Part shown: one piece after another, positions 17,044 to 26,075 of the stretch
How positions within the stretch are numbered: the first letter of the stretch is position 1
Layout of the letters: every line of letters begins with the position of its first letter
DNA from: a bacterium
Lineage (GTDB): Bacteria; Krumholzibacteriota; Krumholzibacteriia; LZORAL124-64-63
Direction of reading: 5' to 3'
DNA length: 64,000 bases
Assembly: GCA_016719645.1 (NCBI GenBank)
Contig: JADJYS010000001.1
Coordinates: 372,001 to 436,000, forward strand
Notes under the pieces: generated by a model
The model's input: only the letters and a program-made list of their open reading frames with translations
Told to the model about the DNA's origin: nothing
Database searches by the model: none
Position numbers and translations under genes: made by a program

Positions 17044-17814
17044 GCCGCGGCCAGCAGGCCGATCAGGACGGCCACGCCCCCGCAGGCGCCGCAGCACAGC
17101 AGCAGCGGCAGCAGCACGACGAGCGTCGCGGTGCCGCCGCCGCAGCGGTGCAGGCGCTGGATGCCGATGATCGTCAGCACCAGCGACCACAGGACGCCCA
17201 CGCCGTTGCCGCACACCGGCACCAGCGTCAGGATCGCGGCCGCGCCGCCGTAGGAGACGGCGCGCAGCGTCGCCTCGAAGCCGCGGCCGCCGCGCGAGCA
17301 TCAACACCGCCAGGTGCAGGACGGCCGTCATGACGAAGAGGGAGACCAGGGCCAGCAGCGGGCTCGCCAGCACGCCGGCGGTCTCGAAGAAGCCGGAGAT
17401 CGCCGCCTCCGCGGCCGAAGGGGGCTCGAAGCCGTCGAGCTGCTCCAGGAGGTCCATCAGGGTCCGGTCGAAGACCTTCGACCACACCCAGCCCACGATG
17501 CTCGTCAGGGTGCCGAGGACCACCGCGAAGGTGACCGGCCCCGTCAGGCCCCGCCGCACCGGCTGGCCGTCGAAGAAGGCGCCCGGCGCCGTCATCGCCT
17601 GGCGGATGGTCTCGAAGAAGCCGGCGAGATGCCCGAAGCGGGCGCGGTCCTCCCAGGGCGGGAGGTTGGGCGCCGGGGGCGCTTCGGCGCTGGCGCCGTC
17701 GCCCGGGAACCCGCCGCCGGGCGGCGGCGTGCCGCTGTCCCCGAACAGGCCCGGATCTTGAGGAAAGTCCGGTTCGCGGCCGAAGCGGTCGCCGTCGTGG
17801 GGCTGGTCGGACAT
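17040..17814 (-). CDS. Yip1-domain membrane protein (apparent frameshift)
   Basis: The reading frame starts with MSDQPHDGDRFGREPDF and a Pro/Gly-rich cytoplasmic tail, behind AGGAGG. It continues through FFETIRQAMTAPGAFFDG, a Yip1 signature, and two or three membrane helices (VTFAVVLGTLTSIVGWVW, LLALVSLFVMTAVLHLAVLML). Near 17290 the frame is lost. The remaining helices (RAVSYGGAAAILTLVPVCG, LVVLLPLLLCCGACGGVAVLIGLLAAA) continue in the +1 frame to the stop at 17040. One extra base in a CGCGGCGG stretch explains this. Either a sequencing insertion or a recent mutation. Function unknown; coupled to DUF2752. Confidence 0.7.
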
Positions 17815-17975
17815 GGGACCTCCTGGGGCGCGCGGGTGGTGCGGGCCGCGCCAGCATAGGCGATGGGATCCCGGCGCTCAAGACCGCGGTGGGCGATTTT
17901 CGGGTGGCGGGTCGGCGGGCCGGTGCTAGACTCCCCGCCGATGCGCCCCTCACCCTGCGATCGGAGATGATGACG

Positions 17976-19499
17976 ATGCATTGGACCACGGGATCCGGAA
18001 GCCCGGAGCGGGAGAAGACGGACCTGATCGTGCTGGGCGCGACGCGCCTGCGCGAGAAGGCGGACCCGAAGCCGTGGCGCGGGCTCGAGCCGGGGCTGCG
18101 CCGGCAGCTGGCGGCCCTGGGCTCCCTGGACGCGTTCACCGCCCAGGCCGAGCAGCTGCACCTGCTGGCGGGCGACGGCACCCGCGCGCCCTGGGTCCTG
18201 GTGCTGGGCCTCGGCCCCGCCGACGAGCTGAGCCCGCAGACGCTGCGCTGCGCGCTGGGCGCGGCCTCGCAGAAAGCCCGCGCCCTCGGCGCGAAGACCT
18301 GCGCGCTGGCCCTGCCCTGGGAGGCCTTGGCCGGCCTGGAGCCGGAGGCGGTCGTGCGCTGCTGCGTCGAAGGCGCCGAGCTGGCGCTCTTCGACGCGGG
18401 CGCCTGCAAGGCGCACACCGGGAAGGACCGCAAGCCGGCGCCCCGGACCTGGAAGATCCTCGCGCCCGCCGCCTTGAAGACGGCGGTGGCCGAGGGCGCG
18501 GCCGCCGGCGTCGACTACGCGCAGGGCTGCCTGTTCGCCCGCGACCTGGTCAACCGTCCCGCCAACCTGCTGGGTCCGCGCGAGCTGGCCGCCGAGGCCC
18601 GCGCCCTGGCCCGCCGCGAAGGGCTGACCTGCACGGTGATGGGCGCGGCCCAGCTGCGCCGGCTCGGCATGGGCGGCGTGCTGGGCGTGGGCCAGGGCAG
18701 CGCGCGGCCGCCGCAGTTCGTGGTCCTGGACTACAAGCCGCGGGGCGTCCGCGGCAAGCTGCCCCTGATCGCCCTGGTGGGCAAGGGCGTGACCTTCGAC
18801 ACCGGCGGCATCTCGATCAAGCCCTCGGCCGACATGCACGAGATGAAGGGCGACATGGGCGGCGCCGCCGCCGTGCTCGGCGCCGCGCTCATCGCCGTCC
18901 GCCGGGGCCTGCGGGCGCGCCTGCTGGTGGTCGTCCCGGCGGTGGAGAACATGCCCGACGGCAACGCCATCCGCCCGGGCGACGTCCTGACCATGGCCTC
19001 GGGCAAGACGGTCGAGGTGCTCAACACCGACGCCGAGGGCCGGCTGATCCTGGCCGACGCGCTGCACTACGCCTGCAAGCAGAAGCCGGACTTCGTCATC
19101 GACGCGGCCACCCTGACCGGCGCCTGCGTCGTCGCCCTGGGCGACGAGTTCGCCGGGCTGTTCTGCAACCACGCCGGGCTGGGCGACGCGCTGGACCGCG
19201 CCGGCGGCGACACCTTCGAGCGCGTCTGGCCGATGCCCCTGGTCAAGGAGCACCACAAGCTCATCGAGAGCGGCATCGCCGACCTGCAGAACATCGGCGG
19301 ACGGTACGGCGGCGCCTGCACCGCCGCGGCCTTCCTCGCGGAGTTCGTCGACGACGAGACGCCGTGGGCCCACCTGGACATCGCCGGTCCCGCGTGGGTG
19401 GGCAAGCCCGGGCCCCTGGGACCGAAGGGCGCGACCGGTTACGGCGCGCGTCTGATCGCCCGCGCCCTCGAGCTGCTGACGGAGCGGGACGCCGGATGA
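17976..19499 (+). CDS. pepA: leucyl aminopeptidase, M17 family
   Basis: About 507 residues. The N-terminal macro-like domain precedes the catalytic domain. GKGVTFDTGGISIKPS supplies a Lys/Asp metal ligand pair and the M17 signature NTDAEGRL supplies the Asp/Glu ligands and catalytic Arg. All expected metal ligands are visible. It removes N-terminal residues from peptides in the cytoplasm with two divalent metals. ATGs occur at 17967, 17970 and 17976; the last has the right distance to CGGAG. The stop overlaps the MATE gene (ATGA). Confidence 0.93.
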   Translation: MHWTTGSGSPEREKTDLIVLGATRLREKADPKPWRGLEPGLRRQLAALGSLDAFTAQAEQLHLLAGDGTRAPWVLVLGLGPADELSPQTLRCALGAASQKARALGAKTCALALPWEALAGLEPEAVVRCCVEGAELALFDAGACKAHTGKDRKPAPRTWKILAPAALKTAVAEGAAAGVDYAQGCLFARDLVNRPANLLGPRELAAEARALARREGLTCTVMGAAQLRRLGMGGVLGVGQGSARPPQFVVLDYKPRGVRGKLPLIALVGKGVTFDTGGISIKPSADMHEMKGDMGGAAAVLGAALIAVRRGLRARLLVVVPAVENMPDGNAIRPGDVLTMASGKTVEVLNTDAEGRLILADALHYACKQKPDFVIDAATLTGACVVALGDEFAGLFCNHAGLGDALDRAGGDTFERVWPMPLVKEHHKLIESGIADLQNIGGRYGGACTAAAFLAEFVDDETPWAHLDIAGPAWVGKPGPLGPKGATGYGARLIARALELLTERDAG

Positions 19500-20857
19500 C
19501 CGAGGCGCTCAGCGGGATCTCCCGGCGCGACCTGGCGCGCACGATCCTGGCGCTGTCGGTGCCCGCGATCCTGGCGAACATGTCGCAGACCCTGATGGGG
19601 CTGGTCGACACCCTGATGGTGGGCCAGCTGGGCGCCGGCCCCTTGGCCGCGGTCGGGGTGGCCACCCTGCTGTTCTCCGCCGCCGCCACCACGCTCAAGT
19701 CGACCGACGTCGCCGTGCAGACGATGACCGCGCAGCGGGTCGGCGCGGGGCGCGACGGCGAGGTCGGCGGCGTGCTGGTCACCGCCGGCATGCTGACGAT
19801 CGTCCTGTCGGCGGGGCTGACCGTCCTGGGCCTGATCGCGCCGGGCGCCTGGATGGCCCTGGCCTCGACCGACCCCGAGGTCCGCCGCCTCGGCGCCGAG
19901 TACCTCGTCTGGCGCCTGCCCGGGGCGCTGCCCTTCATGCTGGCCTTCCAGATCCGCGCCGCCTGCGACGGGATCGGCTGGACGCGCATCGGCATGGCGG
20001 TGGGCATCGGCATGAACGTGCTCAACGCCCTGCTGAACTGGATGCTGATCTTCGGCCGGCTGGGCGCACCCGAGATGGGCGTCGCCGGCGCGGCCCTGGC
20101 CAGCACGCTGGCCAGCTGGCTGGCCCTGCTGGCCTTCCTGGCGGTTCTGGCGGGGCACGGGCCGCGCCATCGCTTCCGCTTCCTGGCCCGCGGCAACCTG
20201 CGCTGGGACCTGCTGGGCCCCATGCTGAGGATGTCCTGGCCCGCCGCGGTGCAGTCGCTGGGCGCGCTGCTGGCCGTGCTGGTGTTCTTCGTGATCCTCG
20301 GCAGCATCGGCACCGTGGCGGTCGCGGCCGGCAACGTCGTGCTGCGCATCGCCGCCCTGTCGTTCATGCCGGGCATCGGCGTGGGCGCGGCGGTGCAGAC
20401 CCTGGTCGGGCAGTCGCTGGGGCGCGGCGACGTGCGCGGCGCGGTGCGCGCGGGCTGGGGCGGGGTGGCGCTCTCGACGCTGCTGATGGGCGCGTTCGGC
20501 CTGGCCTTCCTGCTGGTGCCCGACGTCCTGATGCGCCTGTTCACGACCGACGCCGGGGTGGCCGCCGCCGGCCGGCCCATCCTGCGCCTGATGGGCCTGG
20601 TGCAGGTGTTCGACGCCGTGGGGCTGACGCTGGCGGGCGCGCTGCGCGGCGCCGGGGCCACGCGGCTGGTCATGGCGACCGACGTCGTGCTGGCCTGGGG
20701 CCTGTTCCTGCCCCTGTCCTGGCTGTGCGGCGTCGTGCTGGACGGCGGGCTGATCGGGGCCTGGATCGGCGTGCTGGTCTGGTTCTTCGTCTACGCGGTC
20801 GGCATGACCGTCTGGTTCCTGCGCGGCGACTGGCGCCGCGCCGTTGCGATCAACTGA
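19496..20857 (+). CDS. MATE-family efflux transporter
   Basis: 453 residues with about 12 hydrophobic segments in two halves. The start ILALSVPAILANMSQTLMGLVDTLMVGQLG is the classic MATE opening. Halfway, MLRMSWPAAVQSLGALLAV repeats the theme, which shows the internal duplication. These inner-membrane antiporters export cationic drugs or metabolites using Na+ or H+; subclass and substrate are not readable. Translationally coupled to pepA. Eighteen bases before xseA. Confidence 0.9.
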   Translation: MTEALSGISRRDLARTILALSVPAILANMSQTLMGLVDTLMVGQLGAGPLAAVGVATLLFSAAATTLKSTDVAVQTMTAQRVGAGRDGEVGGVLVTAGMLTIVLSAGLTVLGLIAPGAWMALASTDPEVRRLGAEYLVWRLPGALPFMLAFQIRAACDGIGWTRIGMAVGIGMNVLNALLNWMLIFGRLGAPEMGVAGAALASTLASWLALLAFLAVLAGHGPRHRFRFLARGNLRWDLLGPMLRMSWPAAVQSLGALLAVLVFFVILGSIGTVAVAAGNVVLRIAALSFMPGIGVGAAVQTLVGQSLGRGDVRGAVRAGWGGVALSTLLMGAFGLAFLLVPDVLMRLFTTDAGVAAAGRPILRLMGLVQVFDAVGLTLAGALRGAGATRLVMATDVVLAWGLFLPLSWLCGVVLDGGLIGAWIGVLVWFFVYAVGMTVWFLRGDWRRAVAIN

Positions 20858-20874
20858 GCCGAGCGGAGCAGCCC

Positions 20875-22293
20875 GTGGACGACCTCTTCAGCGCCCCCGC
20901 ACGCCGCGACGAACGCCGCGTGTTCACGGTCGGCGAACTCAACGAGGCGATCGAGGCCGCCCTGCAGTCCGCCTTCCCTGCCGCCGTCTGGGTCCGCGGC
21001 GAGGTGCGGGGCCTCAAGCGCAACGCCAACCGGAACATCTACTTCGAACTGCACGGCGCGAGCCGGGGCAGCGTCGACCAGATCACCGTGGCGGCCCTGC
21101 AGTGGGACCGGCAGAAGTTCGGCCTCGAGAAGTACTTCGACGGCACGGACCCGGGGCTCCAGATCCGGGACAACCTCGAGGTCTGCGTGCAGGGGGCCGT
21201 CGTCTACCACCCCAAGTGGGGCCTGTCCTTCAAGCTGGTCGCCGTCGACCCGGCCTACACGCTCGGCCAGCTCGAGGCCAGGCGCCGCGAGACCCTGGCC
21301 GCCCTGCAGGCCGCCGGCCTGATCGGCCGCAACGCCGGCCTGTCCTTCCCGGTGCTGCCGCTGCGCGTGGGTCTGGTGACGTCCGTGGGCAGCGCCGCCG
21401 AGAAGGACTTCCTGGCCGGGCTCGCGGCCGCGGGCTACGGCTTCACGGTGCTGCGCGCCGACTGCCGCATGATGGGCGAGCAGATGGTCGGGCAGGTGAC
21501 CGGGGCCCTGCGCGCGCTGGGCGCGGCGGGGGTGGACGTGGTCGTCGTGACGCGCGGCGGCGGTTCGAAGGCGGACCTCTCCTGGTTCGACCACCGCGAC
21601 GTGGCCGAGGCCGTGGCGCGCTGCCCCGTGCCGGTCGTCACGGCCATCGGGCACGAGATCGACCTGAGCCTCGCCGACCTCGTGGCCCACCACCACTGCA
21701 AGACGCCCACGGCCGCCGCCCAGGACCTGGTCGACCGCGTCGCCGACGCCGACCGGCGCCTGCGCCGGGCGGCCGACGGCGCCGCCCTGCAGGCCGCGCG
21801 GATCCTGGGGGAGACGCGCCGGGACCTGACCGGCGCGGCGGCGGCCCTGGGCGCCGCCGTGGTCGCGCAGGTCCGCGGCCGGCACGAGCGCCTGGTGCAC
21901 CTGCGCGGCGCGGCCCTGGGCGCGGCCCGTCGCCGCCTCGAACGCGCCGGCGAGCGCGCGGCGCGCGCGGGGCTGGCCCTGGAACCGCAGCGCCTGCTCG
22001 CGTCGTGGCCCCGGCGCCGGTCTGACCTCGACCGTGCGGCGGACCGCCTCGACCGGGCCGCCCGCGCCCTGGTCGTCGCCCGCCGCGGCCGCCTGGACCA
22101 CCTCGCGCAGAAGGCGCAGTGGCTCGATCCCGAGCGCCAGCTGCGGCGCGGCTGGAGCCTGACCCTGGACGCGCACGGCCGGTTGCTGCGCGACGCCGCC
22201 GCCGTCGCGCCCGGGGACCGGCTCGTCACCCGGCTGCACCGCGGGCAGATCGTGAGTATCGTGGAGAGCGCCGGCGACGCCGGACAGGACTGA
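20875..22293 (+). CDS. xseA: exodeoxyribonuclease VII large subunit
   Basis: 472 residues with a GTG start. OB-fold at residues 20-110 (FTVGELNEAIEAAL, VWVRGEVRGLKRN, NIYFELHG). The catalytic domain follows with VTSVGSAAEKDF, VVVTRGGGSKADLSWFD, VVTAIGHEIDLSLAD and HHHCKTPTAAAQDLV. A long Arg/Ala-rich coiled region precedes the C-terminal strands RRGWSLTLDAHGRLLRDA. It cuts single-stranded DNA from both ends in repair. Followed after 12 bases by the small subunit. Confidence 0.95.
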   Translation: MDDLFSAPARRDERRVFTVGELNEAIEAALQSAFPAAVWVRGEVRGLKRNANRNIYFELHGASRGSVDQITVAALQWDRQKFGLEKYFDGTDPGLQIRDNLEVCVQGAVVYHPKWGLSFKLVAVDPAYTLGQLEARRRETLAALQAAGLIGRNAGLSFPVLPLRVGLVTSVGSAAEKDFLAGLAAAGYGFTVLRADCRMMGEQMVGQVTGALRALGAAGVDVVVVTRGGGSKADLSWFDHRDVAEAVARCPVPVVTAIGHEIDLSLADLVAHHHCKTPTAAAQDLVDRVADADRRLRRAADGAALQAARILGETRRDLTGAAAALGAAVVAQVRGRHERLVHLRGAALGAARRRLERAGERAARAGLALEPQRLLASWPRRRSDLDRAADRLDRAARALVVARRGRLDHLAQKAQWLDPERQLRRGWSLTLDAHGRLLRDAAAVAPGDRLVTRLHRGQIVSIVESAGDAGQD

Positions 22294-22305
22294 GAGGAGG
22301 ACGAC

Positions 22306-22563
22306 ATGCCCGCGAAGGACAAGCTGACCACAAGAGACGAGACGCCCAGCTTCGGCGAGGCGCTGGCCGAGGTCGAGGCCATCCTGGCCCGCCTCGAGAA
22401 GGACGAGATCGACGTCGACGAGCTGTCCGGCGAGGTCAAGCGCGCCGTGGTGCTGGTCGACCTGTGCCGCGAGAAGCTCCAGCGCACCGAGCTCGAGGTC
22501 CAGGAGTTCACCGCGCGCCTGCGCGAGGACCGGCCCGCGCCGGCCGAAGGGCCGGCCGGTTGA
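22306..22563 (+). CDS. xseB: exodeoxyribonuclease VII small subunit
   Basis: 85 residues, family-typical length. SFGEALAEVEAILARLEKDEIDVDELSGEVKRA is the characteristic helical hairpin that wraps the XseA C-terminus, followed by EKLQRTELEVQEF. Strong GAGGAGG ribosome binding site. Confidence 0.93.
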   Translation: MPAKDKLTTRDETPSFGEALAEVEAILARLEKDEIDVDELSGEVKRAVVLVDLCREKLQRTELEVQEFTARLREDRPAPAEGPAG

Positions 22564-22565
22564 CC

Positions 22566-23594
22566 ATGGATGACGCCGGCACCCCCCTGATCCGCGTCCG
22601 CGACCTCTGCCGAGACTACAGCGTCTCCCGCCGCCGCGAGGGCGTGCGCGGCGGCGTCGTGGACCTGCTGCGCCCCCGCCGCGAGACCTTGCGCGCCGTC
22701 GACCGCGTCAGCTTCGACGTCGCGTCCGGCGAGATGGTCGGCTACATCGGCGCCAACGGCGCCGGCAAGAGCACGACCATCAAGATGCTGACCGGCATCC
22801 TGACCCCGACCTCCGGCACCGTCGACGTCGGCGGGCTGGTGCCCTGGCGCGACCGCGGCCACTACACGCGCCACATCGGGGCGGTCTTCGGGCAGCGCAC
22901 CCAGCTGTGGTGGGACCTGGCGGTGGTCGAGTCCTTCCGCCTGCTGCAGAAGATCTACGAGGTGCCGGACGCGGACTACCGCCGCCAGCTCGGCCGCCTG
23001 GACGAGCTGCTGGGCCTCGGGGAATTCCTGCACCAGCCGGTGCGCAAGCTCTCCCTCGGCCAGCGCATGCGCTGCGAGCTGGCGGCGGCGCTGCTGCACG
23101 CGCCGCGCCTGCTGTTCCTGGACGAGCCGACGATCGGCCTGGACGTCGTGGCCAAGGAGAGCGTGCGCACCTTCCTGCGCGACATCCGCGAGAGCCAGGG
23201 CACCACCGTGCTGCTGACGACCCACGACCTCGGCGACATCCAGCAGCTCTGCCGCCGCGTGATCATCATCGACCACGGCCGCGTGCTCTACGACGGGGAC
23301 CTCGAGGGGCTGCGGGCGCGGGTCGACGACCGCGTCGCGCTGCACGTCGAGCTGCGCGAGCCGGTCCCGAGCGCCGCCCTGGCCGCCGCCACCGCCGGCC
23401 TGCCGGTGCAGTGGCGCGAGGCGGCGGGCCTGCTGCACGTCGCCGACTTCAGCCGGCGCGACGTGCGCGGCGCCGAGGTCATCAAGCGGGTCGTCAACGC
23501 CCAGGCGGTCCTGGACCTGCGCCTCGCCGAGCAGAGCATCGAGGAGATCGTGCGCGGCATCTACCGCCGCGGCGACGCCGGGGAGCTGCCGTGA
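22566..23594 (+). CDS. ABC-2 type transporter ATP-binding protein
   Basis: 342 residues. Walker A GANGAGKST near residue 62, Q-loop in FGQRTQLWWDL, signature LSLGQRMRC, Walker B LLFLDEPTIGLD and H-loop TTHDLGD. The QLWWDL segment and the truncated signature LSLGQ are typical of ATPases that pair with two DUF990-like ABC-2 permeases, as here. The C-terminal 100 residues form an extra domain. The operon probably exports a lipid, polysaccharide or drug; the substrate is unknown. It begins two bases after the xseB stop with no clear RBS and overlaps the first permease (GTGA). Confidence 0.93.
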   Translation: MDDAGTPLIRVRDLCRDYSVSRRREGVRGGVVDLLRPRRETLRAVDRVSFDVASGEMVGYIGANGAGKSTTIKMLTGILTPTSGTVDVGGLVPWRDRGHYTRHIGAVFGQRTQLWWDLAVVESFRLLQKIYEVPDADYRRQLGRLDELLGLGEFLHQPVRKLSLGQRMRCELAAALLHAPRLLFLDEPTIGLDVVAKESVRTFLRDIRESQGTTVLLTTHDLGDIQQLCRRVIIIDHGRVLYDGDLEGLRARVDDRVALHVELREPVPSAALAAATAGLPVQWREAAGLLHVADFSRRDVRGAEVIKRVVNAQAVLDLRLAEQSIEEIVRGIYRRGDAGELP

Positions 23595-24622
23595 ACGGGG
23601 CCGGGGCGCCGGCGCTCCCGCGCTGGCGGCGCGGCGGCCCGGCCACCGTCGCCCTCTACCTGCAGTTCGTGCGGCTGGCCTTCCTGAAGATGCTGGCCTA
23701 CCGCCTGCGCTACTACACCGGCGTGGTCAGCTACACGGTCTTCGTGGCCGGCAACTACTTCCTGTTCTCCGCGATCTACGCCAGCCGGCCGGAGGGCGCC
23801 GAGGCGGCGCGGCTGGGCGGGCTGACGCTGGCCCAGATGATCGCCTACGTGATCCTGAGCTGGGCGGGGCGCAGCTTCACCTTCAACAACATCGACCGCA
23901 CGCTGAGCTGGCAGGTGAGCAAGGGCGAGATCGCCGTGCAGCTGATCAAGCCGCTGCACGTGCAGACCATGATGCTGAGCGAGGCGCTGGGGGAGGCGGC
24001 CTTCCGCTTCCTGCTGTTCACGCTGCCCATCCTGGTGGTGGTCGTCCCGCTGTTCGGCCTGGCCCCGCCGCCGCACCCGGCGCTCTACGGCTGGACGCTG
24101 CTGAGCTTCCTGCTGGCGCTGGTGGTCAACGCCCAGATCAACTTCCTGGTGGGCTGCCTGGCGTTCTACCTCAAGAACGTCTCGGGCGTGGTGCGCGCCA
24201 AGATGATCATGATGGAGTTCCTGACCGGCGTGCTGGTGCCCTTCACCTTCTTTCCCGGCTGGGTGCAGACGGTCGTCGCCTGGCTGCCGTTCCAGGCCGT
24301 GAGCTACGTGCCGGTCATGATCTACCTGGGCCAGCGCCCCGGCGCCTCCCTGGCCGGCGCCCTGCTGCTGCAGGCCGCCTGGGCGCTGGGGCTGTCCGTC
24401 CTGGGCCGCTGGTTCTGGAACCGCTCGGTCCGCCACGTCACGCTGCAGGGGGGGGTGAGATGGAGACCGCGACGCCCGCAAGGCCCCTGCTGCCGCGCCG
24501 CGAGGGCGGCCTGCGGCGCCGGCTGCACGAGCCGTGGCGCCAGGCCGCGATCTTCCTCGCCTACTTCGCGCAGTTCATCAAGTCGCGGCTGGCCTACCGG
24601 GTGGACTTCCTGGTCGACATGA
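23591..24622 (+). CDS. ABC-2 family permease, first subunit (overruns natural stop)
   Basis: GTG start coupled to the ATPase. Six hydrophobic segments from LQFVRLAFLKMLAYRLRYYTG onward, with the cytoplasmic SWQVSKGEIAVQLIKPL block that this permease family uses to contact the ATPase. The core ends RHVTLQGG at about 24455. There a run of eight G (24448-24455) puts the frame out: with seven G the next codon would be TGA at 24456, two bases before the next gene's ATG. As written, the frame continues to 24622 and adds a 50-residue Arg/Ser-rich tail, which is surely not native. Confidence 0.85.
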   Translation: MNGAGAPALPRWRRGGPATVALYLQFVRLAFLKMLAYRLRYYTGVVSYTVFVAGNYFLFSAIYASRPEGAEAARLGGLTLAQMIAYVILSWAGRSFTFNNIDRTLSWQVSKGEIAVQLIKPLHVQTMMLSEALGEAAFRFLLFTLPILVVVVPLFGLAPPPHPALYGWTLLSFLLALVVNAQINFLVGCLAFYLKNVSGVVRAKMIMMEFLTGVLVPFTFFPGWVQTVVAWLPFQAVSYVPVMIYLGQRPGASLAGALLLQAAWALGLSVLGRWFWNRSVRHVTLQGGVRWRPRRPQGPCCRAARAACGAGCTSRGARPRSSSPTSRSSSSRGWPTGWTSWST

Positions 24623-25323
24623 CGGCCAACCTCGTGTCCCTGGGCGTCCAGCTGCTGGTGCTGTCGGCCGTGTTCAGCAAGGTCGAGAGCCTGCGGGGCT
24701 GGTCGTACGACCAGGTGCTGTTCATCTACGGCTTCAGCCTGCTGCCCCTGGGCCTGTTCAACCTGGTGAGCGTGAACCTCTACGGCTTCAGCGAGCAGTA
24801 CATCATCGAGGGCGACTTCGACCGGATCCTGCTGCGGCCCGTCAACCCGCTGGCCCAGATCCTGTGCAGCAGCTTCGGCACCGGCGGGATCAACGAGCTG
24901 ATCCTGGGCGGCGCGGTGATGGCCTACGCCGGTTCCCGCCTCGGCCTGGACATCGGCGCGGCCGGCTTCGCGCTGCTGCCGCTGCTGGCCGTCTCGGCCG
25001 CGCTGGTCTACACCGGCGTCTTCCTGGGCCTGACCGCCCTGTCCTTCTGGATGGAGGACCGCCTCGGCCTGGCGCCCCCCGTCTACAACGTGATCCGCTT
25101 CAGCCGCTACCCGGTGACCATCTTCAGCCCCCTGGTCAGGCTGCTGCTGACCTTCGTGCTGCCCTTCGCCTGGGTGGCCTTCTACCCGGCCGCCTGGTAC
25201 GTCGGCGGCGAGCAGTGGGAGCGGGTCGCCCTCTTGACGCCGGCCGTGGGCGGGCTCACCTTCGGGATCGGCTACCTGACCTGGACCCGCGGCGTGCGCC
25301 GCTACACGAGCACCGGCAGCTGA
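24460..25323 (+). CDS. ABC-2 family permease, second subunit
   Basis: 287 residues, six predicted membrane segments. FAQFIKSRLAYRVDFLVDMTANLV opens the membrane domain. EQYIIEGDFDRILLRPVNPLAQIL is the cytoplasmic coupling helix block of this family, parallel to the one in the first subunit. The two half-permeases and the ATPase form a complete exporter of unknown substrate in the inner membrane. The RBS is the G-run at the end of the upstream gene. Confidence 0.9.
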   Translation: METATPARPLLPRREGGLRRRLHEPWRQAAIFLAYFAQFIKSRLAYRVDFLVDMTANLVSLGVQLLVLSAVFSKVESLRGWSYDQVLFIYGFSLLPLGLFNLVSVNLYGFSEQYIIEGDFDRILLRPVNPLAQILCSSFGTGGINELILGGAVMAYAGSRLGLDIGAAGFALLPLLAVSAALVYTGVFLGLTALSFWMEDRLGLAPPVYNVIRFSRYPVTIFSPLVRLLLTFVLPFAWVAFYPAAWYVGGEQWERVALLTPAVGGLTFGIGYLTWTRGVRRYTSTGS

Positions 25324-25392
25324 GGGCCGGACCGGAACCCCGGCCCCGCGCGCGGCGTTCAACGAGCTTCACCTTCACGGGGGGAATCTGCC

Positions 25393-26073
25393 ATGGCGAC
25401 GAGTCGGTGTGCGGCGGTCCTGTTCGCGTTCGCCTTGCTGGCCGCCTGCCCCTCGCCGGCGTCGGCCGGGGACTGGGCCGGGCACTACGGCGACGTCCTG
25501 CTGAGCTTCACGCCGGGCCCGGAAGCGACGCACGTCGCGCGCCGCGATTCCCTGCCCGTGGTGGGCACCATGGTCGACCTCTACGCCGTGCTCGCGGTGC
25601 CCGAGATCGTCCGCGCGCGGGGCGAGCAGGTGCTGACGGTGGGCGGCCTGGAGCTGAAGCTGGCGGCCGACGGCGCGCCGGGCTGGAAGGTGCTCAACCA
25701 GGAGATCAACGGGAAGAACATCAACGTGGGCCCGGAGCCGGGCACCGTGACGGCGGGGCTGTTCCCGGGGCTCACGTTCCAGGAGGGCGTGGTGCAGGTC
25801 GTGCACTGGGTGGTGCAGGTGCCCGGCCGGGCGCGGGACGTCGTGTTCCGCCTCGACCCCGCCGGCGCCCGCAGCTGCGAGACCCTGCCCGGCTGCCCCG
25901 AGAGCGGCACCTACGCCCTGTGGGCCGGCGCCGTCGCCGCCAACCAGCACGGCCTGCTCTTCAGCGCCGGCTACGTGCCCGCCTACCTGAACCCCACCAA
26001 CCCCGAACCCGACCTGACCCCCGTGCGCGGCAAGGTCGACTGGCGCGAACGCGCCCTGGTCACCCCCGATTGA
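25393..26073 (+). CDS. unrecognised secreted protein
   Basis: 226 residues. Signal peptide at 1-25 (AVLFAFALLAACPSPASA), with a Cys in the h-region that could also be read as a lipobox-like LLAAC. The mature part is beta-rich. It is opened by DWAGHYGDVLLSFTPGPEAT, then by VGTMVDLYAVLAVPE and INGKNINVGPEPGTVTAGLFPG. Two Cys (SCETLPGC) could form a disulfide. It does not carry the WGxxK C-terminal motif; it ends ALVTPD. GGGGGGAA RBS. Palindrome copy C begins three bases after the stop. Family unknown. Confidence 0.65.
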   Translation: MATSRCAAVLFAFALLAACPSPASAGDWAGHYGDVLLSFTPGPEATHVARRDSLPVVGTMVDLYAVLAVPEIVRARGEQVLTVGGLELKLAADGAPGWKVLNQEINGKNINVGPEPGTVTAGLFPGLTFQEGVVQVVHWVVQVPGRARDVVFRLDPAGARSCETLPGCPESGTYALWAGAVAANQHGLLFSAGYVPAYLNPTNPEPDLTPVRGKVDWRERALVTPD

Positions 26074-26075
26074 CC

